This document shows, in pieces, positions 1 to 8,908 of a stretch of 64,000 nucleotides of DNA. Position 1 is the stretch's first letter. Each line of letters begins with the position of its first letter. The stretch is from Nocardioides sp. zg-1228. GTDB taxonomy: Bacteria; Actinomycetota; Actinomycetes; Propionibacteriales; Nocardioidaceae. The DNA lies in contig NZ_CP070961.1 of NCBI RefSeq assembly GCF_017086465.1, positions 2,852,001-2,916,000 on the forward strand. Reading direction: 5' to 3'. The translations under genes and the position numbers were made by a program. The notes beneath the pieces were generated by a model that saw only the letters and a list, made by a program, of their open reading frames with translations, did no database searches and was not told the origin of the DNA.

Positions 1-409
<409 letters not shown>

Positions 410-413
<4 letters not shown>

Positions 414-1078
414 GACGGCAGCTTCCCGTCGTAGCCGCGCGAGAGCATCGCGAGGTGGACGCGCTCGCCCCGTTCGTAGGACCGGATGAACAGCGCGCCC
501 AGCGAACGTGCCAGCACCGGCCAGTGGCGCGGCGAGCGGGGGTCGCAGCCGCGCGAGCGCAGCGCCGTCATCATCCGGGTGAGCTCGTCGGTGACGACGT
601 CGAGGTAGCGGATCATGAAGCCCATGATCTGCACGATCAGGTCGGGCGCGCGCAGCCGCTGCAGTCCCCGGAGCAGGTCCTGCGGCTCGGTGGTGGCGGC
701 GAGGGTGAGCGAGGCGAGAACGCCGATGCTGCCCTTGACCAGCAGCGCGACGCCGGCGACGAGCCCGGGCTCGGAGACGCTCACCCCCAGCACCTCGGTG
801 CGCGGCCCGTGGGCGATGAAGGGCATCAGCACGGCGAAGACCACGAACGGCAGCTCGACGACCATGCGGGGCAGCAGGTAGCGCAGCGGCACCCGGGAGA
901 GCGCGATGACGCCCAGCAGGACCGCGGCCTCGACCGCGAACAGCGGGTAGGCCTCGCGCGGGGTGGCGACGACCACGAGCATGAAGCCGAGCAGCGCCAG
1001 CACCTTGAGGTGCGCGGGCGCGCGATGGACCGGGCTGTGCCCGTGGAAGTGGAGCCGGTGCCCGTGCCCGGCACCCAT
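410..1078 (-). CDS. cbiQ: Cobalt/nickel ECF transporter transmembrane (T) component
   Basis: The 222-aa integral membrane protein couples the ATPase to the substrate-binding subunit. A His-rich N-terminus (GHGHRLHFHGH) precedes several hydrophobic segments. The C-terminal cytoplasmic region contains an ALRSRG motif near residue 175, of the kind T components use as coupling helices. The ATG overlaps the upstream stop as ATGA and the stop overlaps cbiO as GTGA, so the whole set should be one transcript. Family length is normal. Confidence 0.92.
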
Positions 1079-1440
1079 CAGGACCCCGGCGTGCGCGTCG
1101 AGGGTGTGTCGTCGTGGGACGCCTCCCGGGGCGCGGCGTCGGGCCCGTCGGGCCCGCGGCGGCGCACCAGCCAGAACAGGCCCGTGCTCAGCAGCAGCAT
1201 CACGACCACGCCGATCACGCCGGCGAGCCCACCGCTGATCCGGGCGTCGTCGACGCCGGAGGTCTGGTAGTCGGCGAGAGGGCTGTCGGCGGTAGCGGAG
1301 TCCTCCGCGGAGTCGATGAAGCCGGTCTGCTCGGCGACGTACTCCAAGCCGTCGGGGTGCGAGCTGGCGTAGTAGCTCGCGACGCCTGCGACGAGCAGGC
1401 TGACGACCAGGGCGACGGCGAAGAAGCGGCGGGTGCTCAT
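1078..1440 (-). CDS. PDGLE-domain (CbiN/NikN-like) transporter accessory protein
   Basis: This small 120-aa membrane protein has one N-terminal and one C-terminal hydrophobic helix around an extracytoplasmic loop. The loop carries the signature SHPDGLEYVAE near residue 27, which defines the PDGLE domain found in the N component of nickel and cobalt ECF systems. The family helps the M subunit with metal loading. The start ATG at 1440 overlaps the end of cbiM by 4 bp and the stop overlaps the cbiQ start. The tail is polar and low in complexity. Confidence 0.88.
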   Translation of the reverse strand: MSTRRFFAVALVVSLLVAGVASYYASSHPDGLEYVAEQTGFIDSAEDSATADSPLADYQTSGVDDARISGGLAGVIGVVVMLLLSTGLFWLVRRRGPDGPDAAPREASHDDTPSTRTPGS

Positions 1441-2126
1441 CGGTGGACTCCGTCTCGCAGCTCGAGCTCGCGCTCGACGAGCAGTGGTCGGGCGCCGTGG
1501 ACGAGGTCGGGGCGGGCCGCGACGACGCTCGCGACCACCAGGCCGGTGACGACGGCCTCTCCGAGGCCGATGACGGTGTGCCAGCCCAGCATCGCGGTGA
1601 GGACGGCGCCGAGGTCCACCTCGATGTTGCCGCCGACGGCGAAGAGGCCGGTGAAGACGAGGGCCGCGACCGGCACGCTGACCAGGGCGGCGACCGCGGC
1701 TGCGGGCGCGACCATGCCGAGGCGCTTGGGCAGCACGCGGCGCAGGCCGACGAACACCACCCAGCCGACGGCGACGGTGACGATGCCGATGAGGGTGATG
1801 TTGGTGCCGAGCGCGGTGATGCCGCCGTCGGCCATCAGCAGGGCCTGGACCAGGAGCACCACCGACAGGCACAGCACCGCGGTCCACGGCCCGACCAGGA
1901 CCGCGGCGAGAGCACCGCCCATGAGGTGGCCGCTGGTGCCCGCGCCCACCGGGAAGTTGATCATCTGCGCGGCGAACACGAAGGTCGCGACCAGCCCGGC
2001 CATCGGCGCCGTGCGGTCGTCCAGCTCGCGTCGCGCACCGCGCAGGGACAGGGCGACCGCGGTGGCCGCCACGACCCCGGTGGCCACCGAGGTGGGGGCG
2101 TCGAGGAAACCGTCGGGCACGTGCAC
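1437..2126 (-). CDS. cbiM: Substrate-specific component of Ni/Co ECF transporter
   Basis: The 229-aa membrane protein begins MHVPDGFLD, the conserved CbiM/NikM N-terminus in which the amino group and His2 take part in metal binding. The segment QMINFPVGAGTSGHLMGG near residues 58-75 is the other family hallmark. It is the first gene of the operon, about 120 nt downstream of the -10/Nur-box pair. The sequence alone does not separate cobalt from nickel, although the operator points to nickel. Confidence 0.93.
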   Translation of the reverse strand: MHVPDGFLDAPTSVATGVVAATAVALSLRGARRELDDRTAPMAGLVATFVFAAQMINFPVGAGTSGHLMGGALAAVLVGPWTAVLCLSVVLLVQALLMADGGITALGTNITLIGIVTVAVGWVVFVGLRRVLPKRLGMVAPAAAVAALVSVPVAALVFTGLFAVGGNIEVDLGAVLTAMLGWHTVIGLGEAVVTGLVVASVVAARPDLVHGARPLLVERELELRDGVHR

Positions 2127-2243
2127 GGGTCGCTCCTGCTGGTGGGTGTCTCGGATGGATGGCGGCCGTGGGTGGCACTGGCCGCGACTGGTTGGATGAG
2201 TGGTGTCCGGCGCGGATCCCCCGATGCCGCTCCGACACCCTCG

Positions 2244-2266
2244 ACCTTATTGCAAATGTCTTGCAA
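2244..2266 (-). promoter_or_regulatory. Nur-type nickel operator abutting a -10 box of the cbiM operon
   Basis: TTGCAA-ATGTC-TTGCAA lies at 2250-2266, matching the Nur box form TTGCAA-N5-TTGCAA described for the Fur-family nickel regulator of Streptomyces. On the minus strand a TAAGGT -10-like hexamer (2244-2249) follows directly, so bound repressor would block polymerase. The box also lies 50 bp upstream of bcp, which might share it. Confidence 0.8.
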
Positions 2267-2316
2267 CAACCACACCCGGGCCGCGGTCCGGGCCGACCAG
2301 CGCACAGGAGCCCCCG

Positions 2317-2787
2317 ATGCCCGACCGCCTCTCCCCCGGCGACGCCGCACCCGACTTCACCCTCCCCAGCGACACCGGCGAGCCCATCTCGCTGTCGGGC
2401 CTGCGCGGCCGGAAGGTGATCCTCTACTTCTACCCCGCCGCGATGACGCCCGGCTGCACCACGCAGGCCTGCGACTTCTCCGAGTCGCTCGAGTCGCTGC
2501 GCGGCGAGGGATACGAGGTGCTCGGCGTGTCCAAGGACGCCCCCGCCAAGCTCGCGAAGTTCCGCGAGCGCGACGCGCTGACGCTGACGTTGCTCTCCGA
2601 CGAGGACCTGGCCGTGCACAGGGCCTACGGCGCGTTCGGCACCAAGAAGCTCTACGGCAAGGAGGTCGAGGGCGTGATCCGCTCGACCTTCGTGATCGAC
2701 GAGGACGGCACGGTCGAGCTGGCGCAGTACAACGTGAAGGCCACCGGCCACGTCGCCAAGCTGCGTCGGGACCTAGGGTTGGCCTGA
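2317..2787 (+). CDS. bcp: Thioredoxin-dependent thiol peroxidase (peroxiredoxin, BCP type)
   Basis: This 156-aa peroxiredoxin reduces hydroperoxides in the cytoplasm using thioredoxin. The active site YPAAMTPGCTTQACDF near residues 39-54 contains the peroxidatic Cys (PGC) and a second Cys five residues later, the atypical 2-Cys arrangement of BCP. The ATG at 2317 is chosen because CAGGAG sits 7 nt upstream and the protein then begins with the usual family N-terminus. The in-frame ORF extends further upstream without homology. A tRNA gene follows 9 nt after the stop. Confidence 0.95.
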   Translation: MPDRLSPGDAAPDFTLPSDTGEPISLSGLRGRKVILYFYPAAMTPGCTTQACDFSESLESLRGEGYEVLGVSKDAPAKLAKFRERDALTLTLLSDEDLAVHRAYGAFGTKKLYGKEVEGVIRSTFVIDEDGTVELAQYNVKATGHVAKLRRDLGLA

Positions 2788-2796
2788 TTCGGTCCA

Positions 2797-2873
2797 GCGC
2801 CCGTAGCCCAACAGGCAGAGGCACACGGTTTAGGTCCGTGACAGTGTGAGTTCGACTCTCACCGGGCGCACCA
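2797..2873 (+). tRNA. tRNA with UAG anticodon (Leu-type) but a short class I variable loop
   Basis: A complete cloverleaf can be drawn. The 7-bp acceptor stem is 2797-2803/2863-2869, and the D arm has a 3-bp stem with GG in the loop. The anticodon stem CACGG/CCGTG encloses loop TTTAGGT, giving anticodon UAG for CUA Leu codons. The variable loop has only 5 nt (2841-2845), the T arm is perfect with TTCGACT, the discriminator is A, and CCA is encoded. Leucine tRNAs normally have a long class II variable arm, so the charging identity is uncertain even though the fold is convincing. Confidence 0.88.
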
Positions 2874-2922
2874 CGATCCGCGCGCGATGCGCGAGTGGCT
2901 GCGGTGTGAGCCACGTCACCAC

Positions 2923-2928
2923 TAGGGT
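2923..2928 (+). promoter_or_regulatory. -10 box TAGGGT, leaderless promoter of the BASS transporter
   Basis: TAGGGT ends 6 nt before the ATG at 2935, and no Shine-Dalgarno lies between. This is the spacing expected when transcription starts at the initiation codon. Confidence 0.6.
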
Positions 2929-2934
2929 CCGCGC

Positions 2935-3828
2935 ATGGACTCCGCGCTCACCACCGTCGGACTGCCCGTCGCCCTGGCGATCATCATGTTCGGCCTCGGG
3001 CTCGACCTGACGGTCGGCGACTTCAAGCGCATCGGCCGGGCACCGCGGGCGGTGGCCGTCTCGCTGGCCTGCCAGGTCCTGCTGCTGCCGCTCGTCTGCT
3101 TCGCGCTGGTGGTGCTCTTCGACCTGCCGGCCCTGCTCGGCATCGGCATGCTCCTGCTCGCCGCCTCGCCGGGCGGCACGACCGCCAACCTGTTCAGCCA
3201 CCTCTTCCGCGGCGATGTCGCCCTCAACATCACGCTGACGGCCATCAACACCGTCATCGCCGTGGTGACGCTCCCCCTCATCACCGGGCTCGCCATCGCC
3301 TACTACGACCGGCAGGACGACGTCTCGATGCCGCTGGTCGAGATCGTCAAGGTGTTCGCGCTGATCCTCCTGCCCGTCGGCATCGGCATGGTGGTCAACG
3401 ACCGCGCGCCCGCCTTCGCCCGCCGGATGGACAAGCCCGTGCGGATCGGCTCCGCGGTGATCCTCGCCGTGCTGGTGCTCGGGATCCTGCTCGACCAGCG
3501 CGAGGACGTCGGCGACTACCTCGCCGACGTCGGCGTCATCGCTGCGCTCTTCTGCGCGATCAGCCTGGTCGTGGGCTACTACGTGCCGAAGGCGCTGGGC
3601 GTCACCGGGCCGCAGGCGATCGCCTCTTCGATGGAGGTCGGCGTGCACAACGCGACGCTCGCGATCTTCGTCGCGGTCGAGGTGCTCGACGAGGTCGAGA
3701 TCTCGGTGCCGGCGGCCGTCTACTCGCTGGTGATGTTCGCCTTCGCCGCCCTGTGGGGCGCGTGGGTCAGCCGGCAGGTCGGCGGCGCCCGGGAGGGCGC
3801 AGCCCTCGATGCCGACTCAGTCGCCTGA
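2935..3828 (+). CDS. Bile acid:sodium symporter family (BASS) transporter
   Basis: The 297-aa inner-membrane protein has about nine or ten hydrophobic segments and the BASS/SBF architecture. Motifs seen include LLAASPGGTTANLFSHLFRGDVALNITLTA near residues 79-108 and MEVGVHNATLAIF near 231-243, where the family coordinates sodium and substrate. In bacteria such proteins move bile-acid-like or other organic anions; the substrate here cannot be told. The 3' end overlaps the convergent rdgB gene by 12 bp. Confidence 0.88.
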   Translation: MDSALTTVGLPVALAIIMFGLGLDLTVGDFKRIGRAPRAVAVSLACQVLLLPLVCFALVVLFDLPALLGIGMLLLAASPGGTTANLFSHLFRGDVALNITLTAINTVIAVVTLPLITGLAIAYYDRQDDVSMPLVEIVKVFALILLPVGIGMVVNDRAPAFARRMDKPVRIGSAVILAVLVLGILLDQREDVGDYLADVGVIAALFCAISLVVGYYVPKALGVTGPQAIASSMEVGVHNATLAIFVAVEVLDEVEISVPAAVYSLVMFAFAALWGAWVSRQVGGAREGAALDADSVA

Positions 3829-4431
3829 GAGGTCGGACGCGACCTGCGGCGCCAGGGCGCGCAGCGCCCGCCCCCGGTGCGAGATCCGGTCCTTCTCCCC
3901 CGGCTCGAGCTCGGCGGAGGTGAGGTCGTCGGCCTCGTGCTCGACGGCGACGAAGACCACGTCGTAGCCGAAGCCGCCGCTCCCCCGCACCTCGCGGGTG
4001 ATCCGGCCGTCCATGCGGCCCTCGACCACGCGCTCGCGCCCGTCGGGCATCACCCAGGCCACGGCGCAGGTGAAGTGCGCGCCGCGCCGCTCGTCCGGGA
4101 CGTCGCGGAGCTGGTCGAGCAGCAGCTCGTTGTTGCGGGCGTCGGACTTGTCCTGGCCCGACCACCGGGCCGACAGCACCCCCGGCATGCCGTTGAGGGC
4201 GTCGACGCACAGCCCGCTGTCGTCGGCGATCGACGGCAGACCGGTGGCGGCGACACCGGCGCGCGCCTTGAGCAGGGCGTTGCCCTCGAAGCTCGGCTGG
4301 TCCTCCACGGGCTCGACGTAGCCCTCGACGTCACCGATGCCGAGGACCTCGATCCCGGGCGCGTGCTCGGCCAGGATCCGCTGCATCTCGACGATCTTCT
4401 TGGCGTTGGCCGAGGCCAGGAACACCTTCAC
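3817..4431 (-). CDS. rdgB: XTP/dITP pyrophosphatase (RdgB/HAM1 family)
   Basis: The 204-aa enzyme hydrolyses non-canonical purine NTPs (dITP, XTP) to monophosphates and pyrophosphate, cleaning the nucleotide pool. The N-terminal [17 protein letters not shown] carries the substrate-binding S/T-x-N-x-x-K motif. [12 protein letters not shown] and [22 protein letters not shown] are the metal-binding and catalytic blocks, and GFGYDVVF is near the C-terminus. The GTG at 4431 overlaps the rph stop as GTGA, so it is co-translated with rph, as in other actinobacteria. The gene ends inside the convergent BASS transporter gene. Confidence 0.95.
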   Translation of the reverse strand: MKVFLASANAKKIVEMQRILAEHAPGIEVLGIGDVEGYVEPVEDQPSFEGNALLKARAGVAATGLPSIADDSGLCVDALNGMPGVLSARWSGQDKSDARNNELLLDQLRDVPDERRGAHFTCAVAWVMPDGRERVVEGRMDGRITREVRGSGGFGYDVVFVAVEHEADDLTSAELEPGEKDRISHRGRALRALAPQVASDLSGD

Positions 4432-5156
4432 CGGGCCAGCGCCTCGTGCTGGAGGCGGGTCAGGTCGGCGCAGCCCTTCTCGGCGAGGCTCAGCAGCGCG
4501 TCGAGCTCGGCGCGGTCGAAGGCGGCGCCCTCGGCCGTGCCCTGCACCTCGACGTAGGCGCCCTCGCCGGTCATCACGACGTTCATGTCGGTCTCGGCGC
4601 GGACGTCCTCCTCGTAGGGCAGGTCGAGGCGGGGCACTCCGTCGATGATGCCGACGCTGACGGCGGCGACCGAGCCGGTGAGCGGCTCCCCGGCGAGGGC
4701 GCCGGTCTCGCGCAGGTGCGCCACGGCGTCGGCCAGGGCGACGTAGGCCCCGGTGATCGCGGCGGTGCGGGTGCCGCCGTCGGCCTGGAGGACGTCGCAG
4801 TCGAGCACGATCGTGTTCTCGCCGAGGGCCTGGTAGTCGATGACGGCGCGCAACGAGCGGCCGATGAGGCGCGAGATCTCGTGCGTACGACCGCCGATGC
4901 GGCCCTTGACCGACTCGCGGTCCGAACGGGTGTTGGTCGCGGCGGGCAGCATCGCGTACTCGGCGGTCACCCACCCCAGGCCCGAGCCCTTGCGCCAGCG
5001 GGGCACGCCCTCGGAGGCGGACGCGGCGCAGAGCACCTTGGTGCCGCCGAACTCGACGAGGACCGACCCCGCGGCGTGGTCGAGCCAGTGGCGCGTGATC
5101 GTGATCGGGCGGAGCTCGTCGTCGGCGCGGCCGTCGGCGCGGGCAGCAGAAGTCAT
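4428..5156 (-). CDS. rph: Ribonuclease PH
   Basis: The 242-aa phosphorolytic 3'-5' exoribonuclease trims tRNA 3' ends. Family blocks are [61 protein letters not shown] and [19 protein letters not shown]. The ATG at 5156 was preferred over an in-frame start 13 codons upstream because it matches normal family length and sits 7 nt behind a TAGGGT box. It is followed by rdgB with 4-bp overlap. The downstream end of the conserved strip is here, separated from the MBL gene by an inserted two-component system. Confidence 0.95.
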   Translation of the reverse strand: MTSAARADGRADDELRPITITRHWLDHAAGSVLVEFGGTKVLCAASASEGVPRWRKGSGLGWVTAEYAMLPAATNTRSDRESVKGRIGGRTHEISRLIGRSLRAVIDYQALGENTIVLDCDVLQADGGTRTAAITGAYVALADAVAHLRETGALAGEPLTGSVAAVSVGIIDGVPRLDLPYEEDVRAETDMNVVMTGEGAYVEVQGTAEGAAFDRAELDALLSLAEKGCADLTRLQHEALAR

Positions 5157-5163
5157 GGCCCCG

Positions 5164-5169
5164 ACCCTA
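5164..5169 (-). promoter_or_regulatory. -10 box TAGGGT, leaderless promoter of rph-rdgB
   Basis: On the minus strand TAGGGT is followed by 7 nt and then the rph ATG at 5156. The upstream neighbour on this strand is 2 kb away, so rph-rdgB needs its own promoter. Confidence 0.6.
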
Positions 5170-5392
5170 GACGTGGCCGAGCCGGGTCCGGTCACCCCCG
5201 TGTGCTACCGGACCCGGTCCGGGGCCCTGATCCGAGGCCCCGTCCCCCGGGGGACCGTCTGCGGGAGCCGGCCCCCGCGTCCGCGCGGATCGCTCCACCC
5301 GGCCGGGGAGTCCCACCTTGCGTTGTGGAGGCGTCGCGTGCATCGGTCCCAGGTCGCATCGTGAAGCCGACCAAAGTAGGGCCAGCGCTGGC

Positions 5393-5398
5393 TAACCT
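5393..5398 (+). promoter_or_regulatory. -10 box TAACCT, leaderless promoter of the two-component operon
   Basis: TAACCT lies 7 nt before the GTG at 5406. This supports the GTG over the many upstream in-frame codons, which are non-coding shadow of rph and its upstream region. Confidence 0.6.
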
Positions 5399-5405
5399 GT
5401 GCGCC

Positions 5406-6560
5406 GTGACGCCACGCCCCGACACCCAACCCGAGCTCACGTGGGTGTCGCACACATGGCGCTACGCCGCCTGCCTGGTGTTCTCCGCGGCCGTCTGGCA
5501 GGTGGTGGCGGCGACCGAGTGGCGCGAGCACCGCCTCCTCTTCGGCGTCGAGCTCGCGCTCGGCGCAGCCTCCTATGTCCTCGTCCACTTCCGCCGGCAG
5601 GCCCCGGTGCAGGTCGCGCTGGCGGTCGCCGGGCTGAGCGCCCTCTCCGGCATCGCGGCCGGGCCCGCCACCCTGGCGGCGCTGTCGGTCGCCACCCGCC
5701 GACGCTGGCGCGAGGTGCTGCTGGTCGGCGGCACCAGCATCGTCGCGGCGCAGGCGTGGGCGACGGTCGCGCCGGTCCGCGGCGACGACCTCGTGGTGAC
5801 CGCCCTGGTCAACGTGGCGGTCAACGCCGGGGTCATGGGGTGGGGCCTCTACATCGGGTCGCGACGCGAGCTGCTCGGCGACCTGCGCCACCGCGCCGAG
5901 CGGCTCGAGCACGAGCAGGAGCTGCGGGTCGGCAAGGCCCGCTCGGCGGAGCGGGCCCGCATCGCGCGCGAGATGCACGACGTGGTGGCGCACCGCATCA
6001 CGCAGGTCTCCATGCAGGCCGGAGCCCTCGCCTTCCGCGCCGACCTCCACGCCGACCAGCTCCGCGAGGGCCTCGGCGAGATCCAGCGCCAGGCCAACGA
6101 CGCGCTCCACGAGCTGCGCGGGGTGCTGGGCGTGCTGCGCCAGGACGACCCGAGTCCGCCCACCGCCCGCCCGCAGCCGACGTACGACGACGTCCCCGCG
6201 CTCATCGACGAGGCGCGCTCACTCGGCCTCGAGGTCGACTGGGACGACGAGGTGGACACGACCGCCGCGGTCCCGCCCGCCACCGGTCGCACGGTCTACC
6301 GGATCGTGCAGGAGGGCATCACCAACGTGCGCAAGCACGCGCCCGGCGCGCAGGTGCGGATCCGCTCCGCGGGCGACGAGGAGCGCGGCATCACGGTGGT
6401 GGTGAGCAACCCGTTGGGCGAGCGTCCCAGCGCGGCGCCGGGGGCCGGCCTCGGGCTCGTCGGGCTGCGCGAGCGCACCGAGCTGCGCGGCGGCCGGCTC
6501 GAGAAGCGCACGGAGGGGGCGACGTTCGTCCTGGAGGCTTGGTTACCGTGGGCGCCGTGA
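5406..6560 (+). CDS. NarL-type sensor histidine kinase
   Basis: The 384-aa membrane sensor has about four N-terminal transmembrane helices (residues ~15-160) and no obvious extracellular sensing domain. A HisKA_3 dimerisation block follows, with REMHDVVAHR placing the phosphorylated His at residue 191. A HATPase_c domain contains VQEGITNVRKHAPGA and GAGLGLVGLRERTEL. This is the DesK/NarX-like architecture. It overlaps the downstream regulator by GTGA, so the pair is co-translated. The inducing signal is unknown. Confidence 0.9.
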   Translation: MTPRPDTQPELTWVSHTWRYAACLVFSAAVWQVVAATEWREHRLLFGVELALGAASYVLVHFRRQAPVQVALAVAGLSALSGIAAGPATLAALSVATRRRWREVLLVGGTSIVAAQAWATVAPVRGDDLVVTALVNVAVNAGVMGWGLYIGSRRELLGDLRHRAERLEHEQELRVGKARSAERARIAREMHDVVAHRITQVSMQAGALAFRADLHADQLREGLGEIQRQANDALHELRGVLGVLRQDDPSPPTARPQPTYDDVPALIDEARSLGLEVDWDDEVDTTAAVPPATGRTVYRIVQEGITNVRKHAPGAQVRIRSAGDEERGITVVVSNPLGERPSAAPGAGLGLVGLRERTELRGGRLEKRTEGATFVLEAWLPWAP

Positions 6561-7207
6561 TCCGCGTGCTGCTCGTCGACGACGACCCGCTCGTGCGCTC
6601 TGCGCTCACCCTCATGCTCGGGGGCCAGTCGGACCTCGAGGTCGTGGGCGAGGCCGCCGACGGCGAGGAGGGCCTGGCGCAGGTCGCCCAGCACGAGCCC
6701 GACGTGGTGCTCATGGACATCCGGATGCCGGTGATGGACGGCCTGGAGGCCACGCAGGTGCTCCACTCGCGTCCGTCGCCGCCGGCCGTGGTCGTGCTGA
6801 CCACCTTCGACGCCGACGACCACGTCCTGCGCGCCGTGGCGGCGGGCGCCGACGGCTTCCTGCTCAAGGACACCGCGCCCGCCGACATCGTCGGCGCCAT
6901 CCGCACCGTGGCGGCGGGCGACGCGATGCTGTCACCGTCCGCCACCCGCAGCCTGGTCTCGCGGCTGCGCGGGAGCTCGCCGAGCGCGCGCACCTCCACC
7001 GCCGCCGACCGGCTGACGGTGCTGACCGAGCGTGAGCTCGAGGTCGCCGTGTGCGTGGGCCGCGGGCTCAGCAACTCCGAGATCGCCTCGGAGCTCTACC
7101 TGTCGATCCCGACCGTCAAGTCGCACGTCTCACGCCTGCTCACCAAGCTCGAGTGCACCAACCGCGTGCAGGTGGCGATGGTCGTGCACGACGCGGGCCT
7201 CGTCTAG
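6557..7207 (+). CDS. LuxR/NarL-family response regulator
   Basis: The 216-aa regulator has an N-terminal receiver domain (VLLVDDDPLVR; phospho-acceptor Asp in VLMDIRMPVMDG; switch Lys in FLLKDTAPA) and a C-terminal LuxR helix-turn-helix (LTERELEVAVCVGRGLSNSEIASELYLS..TVKSHVSRLLTKL). It should be phosphorylated by the kinase encoded immediately upstream. The GTG at 6557 gives a 4-bp overlap; a GTG at 6548 is the alternative. The TAG stop overlaps the convergent MBL-gene stop within the palindrome CTAG. Confidence 0.92.
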   Translation: MIRVLLVDDDPLVRSALTLMLGGQSDLEVVGEAADGEEGLAQVAQHEPDVVLMDIRMPVMDGLEATQVLHSRPSPPAVVVLTTFDADDHVLRAVAAGADGFLLKDTAPADIVGAIRTVAAGDAMLSPSATRSLVSRLRGSSPSARTSTAADRLTVLTERELEVAVCVGRGLSNSEIASELYLSIPTVKSHVSRLLTKLECTNRVQVAMVVHDAGLV

Positions 7208-7995
7208 ACGTCGTACGTCGCCCCGGCGCGGGCCAGCTCGACCGGGCCGTCCCACGCGGCGCGGGCCTCGGCCTCGGCGTCGGCCGGGTCGTGCCACGGC
7301 GGGACGTGGGTGAGCACGAGCCGCTCGGCGCCGGCACGTGCGGCGGTGCGGGCGCAGTCGGCGCCGGTGAGGTGGAGGTCGGCGGGATTGGGGTCCCCGG
7401 TGCGGAACGACGCCTCGGCGAGCAGCAGGTCGGTGCCGGCTGCGATCTCGTCGAGCTCGGCGCACGGAGCGGTGTCGCCGGAGTAGACGAGTGTGCGGCC
7501 TCCGGCGGTGACGCGGAGTGCGTAGGCGGCGACCGGGTGGACCACCCGGCGAGCCTCGACCCGGAACGGGCCCAGCTCGACCTCGGCGCGGTCACCGTCG
7601 TCGCGGTCGCCGTAGACGCGGAAGTCGAACTCCTCGGTCATGCCCGGCTCGAGGGGCAGGTCGTAGGCGCGTGCCATCCGCGCGGCCGTGCCGTCGGGGC
7701 CCCACACCGGGATCGACGGCTGTGCACCGGTCGGGTGGTACTTGCGCATCACGTAGTAGCCGCACAGGTCGAGGCAGTGGTCGGCGTGGAGGTGGCTGAG
7801 GAACACCGCGTCGATGCTCAGCGGGTCGACGTAGCGGTGGAGCTGGCCGAGCGCGCCGTTGCCCAGGTCGAGGAGGATCCGCCACGTGCGGCCGTCCTGC
7901 TCGGCCTCGAGCAGGTAGCAGCTCGCGGCCGACTCGGGACCGGGATAGGAGCCCGAGCAGCCCACGACGGTGAGCCGCAGCGGGTGCGGGCTCAC
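7204..7995 (-). CDS. MBL-fold metallo-hydrolase (Rv1339-like)
   Basis: This is a 263-aa metallo-beta-lactamase-fold phosphodiesterase of the RNase Z-like branch. The metal site [15 protein letters not shown] (HxHxDH) lies near residue 75, with VYSGDTAPC and LTHVPPWHD supplying later ligands. The orthologous position in mycobacteria, between murI and rph, is Rv1339, reported as an atypical cyclic-AMP phosphodiesterase; assigning that activity here is inference. The GTG at 7995 overlaps the murI stop as GTGA. The convergent regulator gene overlaps its stop by 4 bp. Confidence 0.88.
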   Translation of the reverse strand: MSPHPLRLTVVGCSGSYPGPESAASCYLLEAEQDGRTWRILLDLGNGALGQLHRYVDPLSIDAVFLSHLHADHCLDLCGYYVMRKYHPTGAQPSIPVWGPDGTAARMARAYDLPLEPGMTEEFDFRVYGDRDDGDRAEVELGPFRVEARRVVHPVAAYALRVTAGGRTLVYSGDTAPCAELDEIAAGTDLLLAEASFRTGDPNPADLHLTGADCARTAARAGAERLVLTHVPPWHDPADAEAEARAAWDGPVELARAGATYDV

Positions 7996-8816
7996 GCCCG
8001 ACCTCCGGCGAACTGCGTCGCCCCGAGCAGCTCGGAGCCGAGGAAGCGGCGCCCGACCGTGGCGAAGTCGTCGGGGCTGCCGGTGGTCGAGAACGTGTAG
8101 GTCGGCTCCCCGTCGGGCCGCATCAGGCCCGTGCCGGCCAGCATCTTGTAGACGTCCTTGGCGCACTCCTCCGCCGAGCTCACGAGCGTGACCTCGTCGC
8201 CCATCACGTAGGAGATGACGCCGGTGAGCAGCGGGTAGTGGGTGCAGCCGAGGATGAGCGTGTCCACGCCGGCGTCCGCGAGCGGGTCGAGGTAGTCGTG
8301 CGCGGCGGCGAGGAGCTCGTCGCCGCCGGTGACGCCCTGCTCGACGAAGTCGACGAACCGCGGGCAGGCCCGGATGTGGAGGTCCAGGTGGGGAGCGGCG
8401 GCGAACGCGTCGTCGTAGGCCATCGAGCTCGCGGTCGCCCGGGTGCAGATGACGCCCACCCGCTGGTTGCGGGTGGCGGCCGCGGCCCGTCGCGCCGCCG
8501 GCAGGATCACCTCGACGACCGGGACGTCGTAGCGCTCGCGGGCGTCACGGAGCATCGCCGCGCTGGCTGAGTTGCACGCGATGACCAGTGCCTTGACGCC
8601 CTGCTCGTAGAGGTGGTCGAGGCACTCGAGGGCATACTCGCGGACCTCGCCGATGGGCTTCTGGCCGTAGGGCTGCCGGGCGGTGTCGCCGAGGTAGGTG
8701 ACCGACTCGTGCGGGAGCTGGTCGATCACCGAGCGGGCGACGGTGAGCCCGCCGAAGCCGGAGTCGAAGATGCCGATGGGGGCGTCTGCGGTCTCTCTCG
8801 CGGGGGGCGTCGGCAC
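7992..8816 (-). CDS. murI: Glutamate racemase
   Basis: The 274-aa cytoplasmic enzyme makes D-glutamate for peptidoglycan. The N-terminal [14 protein letters not shown] and the two catalytic Cys motifs [11 protein letters not shown] and [11 protein letters not shown] are present, with QPYGQKP binding substrate. It begins at a GTG 7 nt after a TAGCCT box on the minus strand. It is co-translated with the MBL hydrolase, as in mycobacteria. The rhomboid gene that usually separates murI from cysM there is absent. Confidence 0.96.
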   Translation of the reverse strand: MPTPPARETADAPIGIFDSGFGGLTVARSVIDQLPHESVTYLGDTARQPYGQKPIGEVREYALECLDHLYEQGVKALVIACNSASAAMLRDARERYDVPVVEVILPAARRAAAATRNQRVGVICTRATASSMAYDDAFAAAPHLDLHIRACPRFVDFVEQGVTGGDELLAAAHDYLDPLADAGVDTLILGCTHYPLLTGVISYVMGDEVTLVSSAEECAKDVYKMLAGTGLMRPDGEPTYTFSTTGSPDDFATVGRRFLGSELLGATQFAGGRA

Positions 8817-8823
8817 AGGCAGC

Positions 8824-8829
8824 AGGCTA
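8824..8829 (-). promoter_or_regulatory. -10 box TAGCCT, leaderless promoter of murI
   Basis: On the minus strand TAGCCT is followed by 7 nt and the murI GTG at 8816. Confidence 0.6.
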
Positions 8830-8896
8830 GGCGCTCGGGCTGGCGTCGGTCACGCGATCACGTGCGTCGGCCCCGTCACACCCCCTCCCTCCGGGT

Positions 8897-8902
8897 TAGG
8901 GT
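8897..8902 (+). promoter_or_regulatory. -10 box TAGGGT, leaderless promoter of the phosphodiesterase gene
   Basis: TAGGGT lies 6 nt before the GTG at 8909, which begins a clear signal peptide. Confidence 0.55.
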
Positions 8903-8908
8903 CGCCCG

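Noticed and set aside
2127..2243. Possible cobalamin riboswitch in the cbiM leader
   Set aside because: I looked for the B12-box and the typical long aptamer and saw neither; the leader is only ~110 nt and the Nur-type box explains regulation better.
4446..5405. Long open frame upstream of the first histidine kinase
   Set aside because: It is antisense to rph and rdgB with no homology; high GC keeps the frame open. The kinase starts at GTG 5406.
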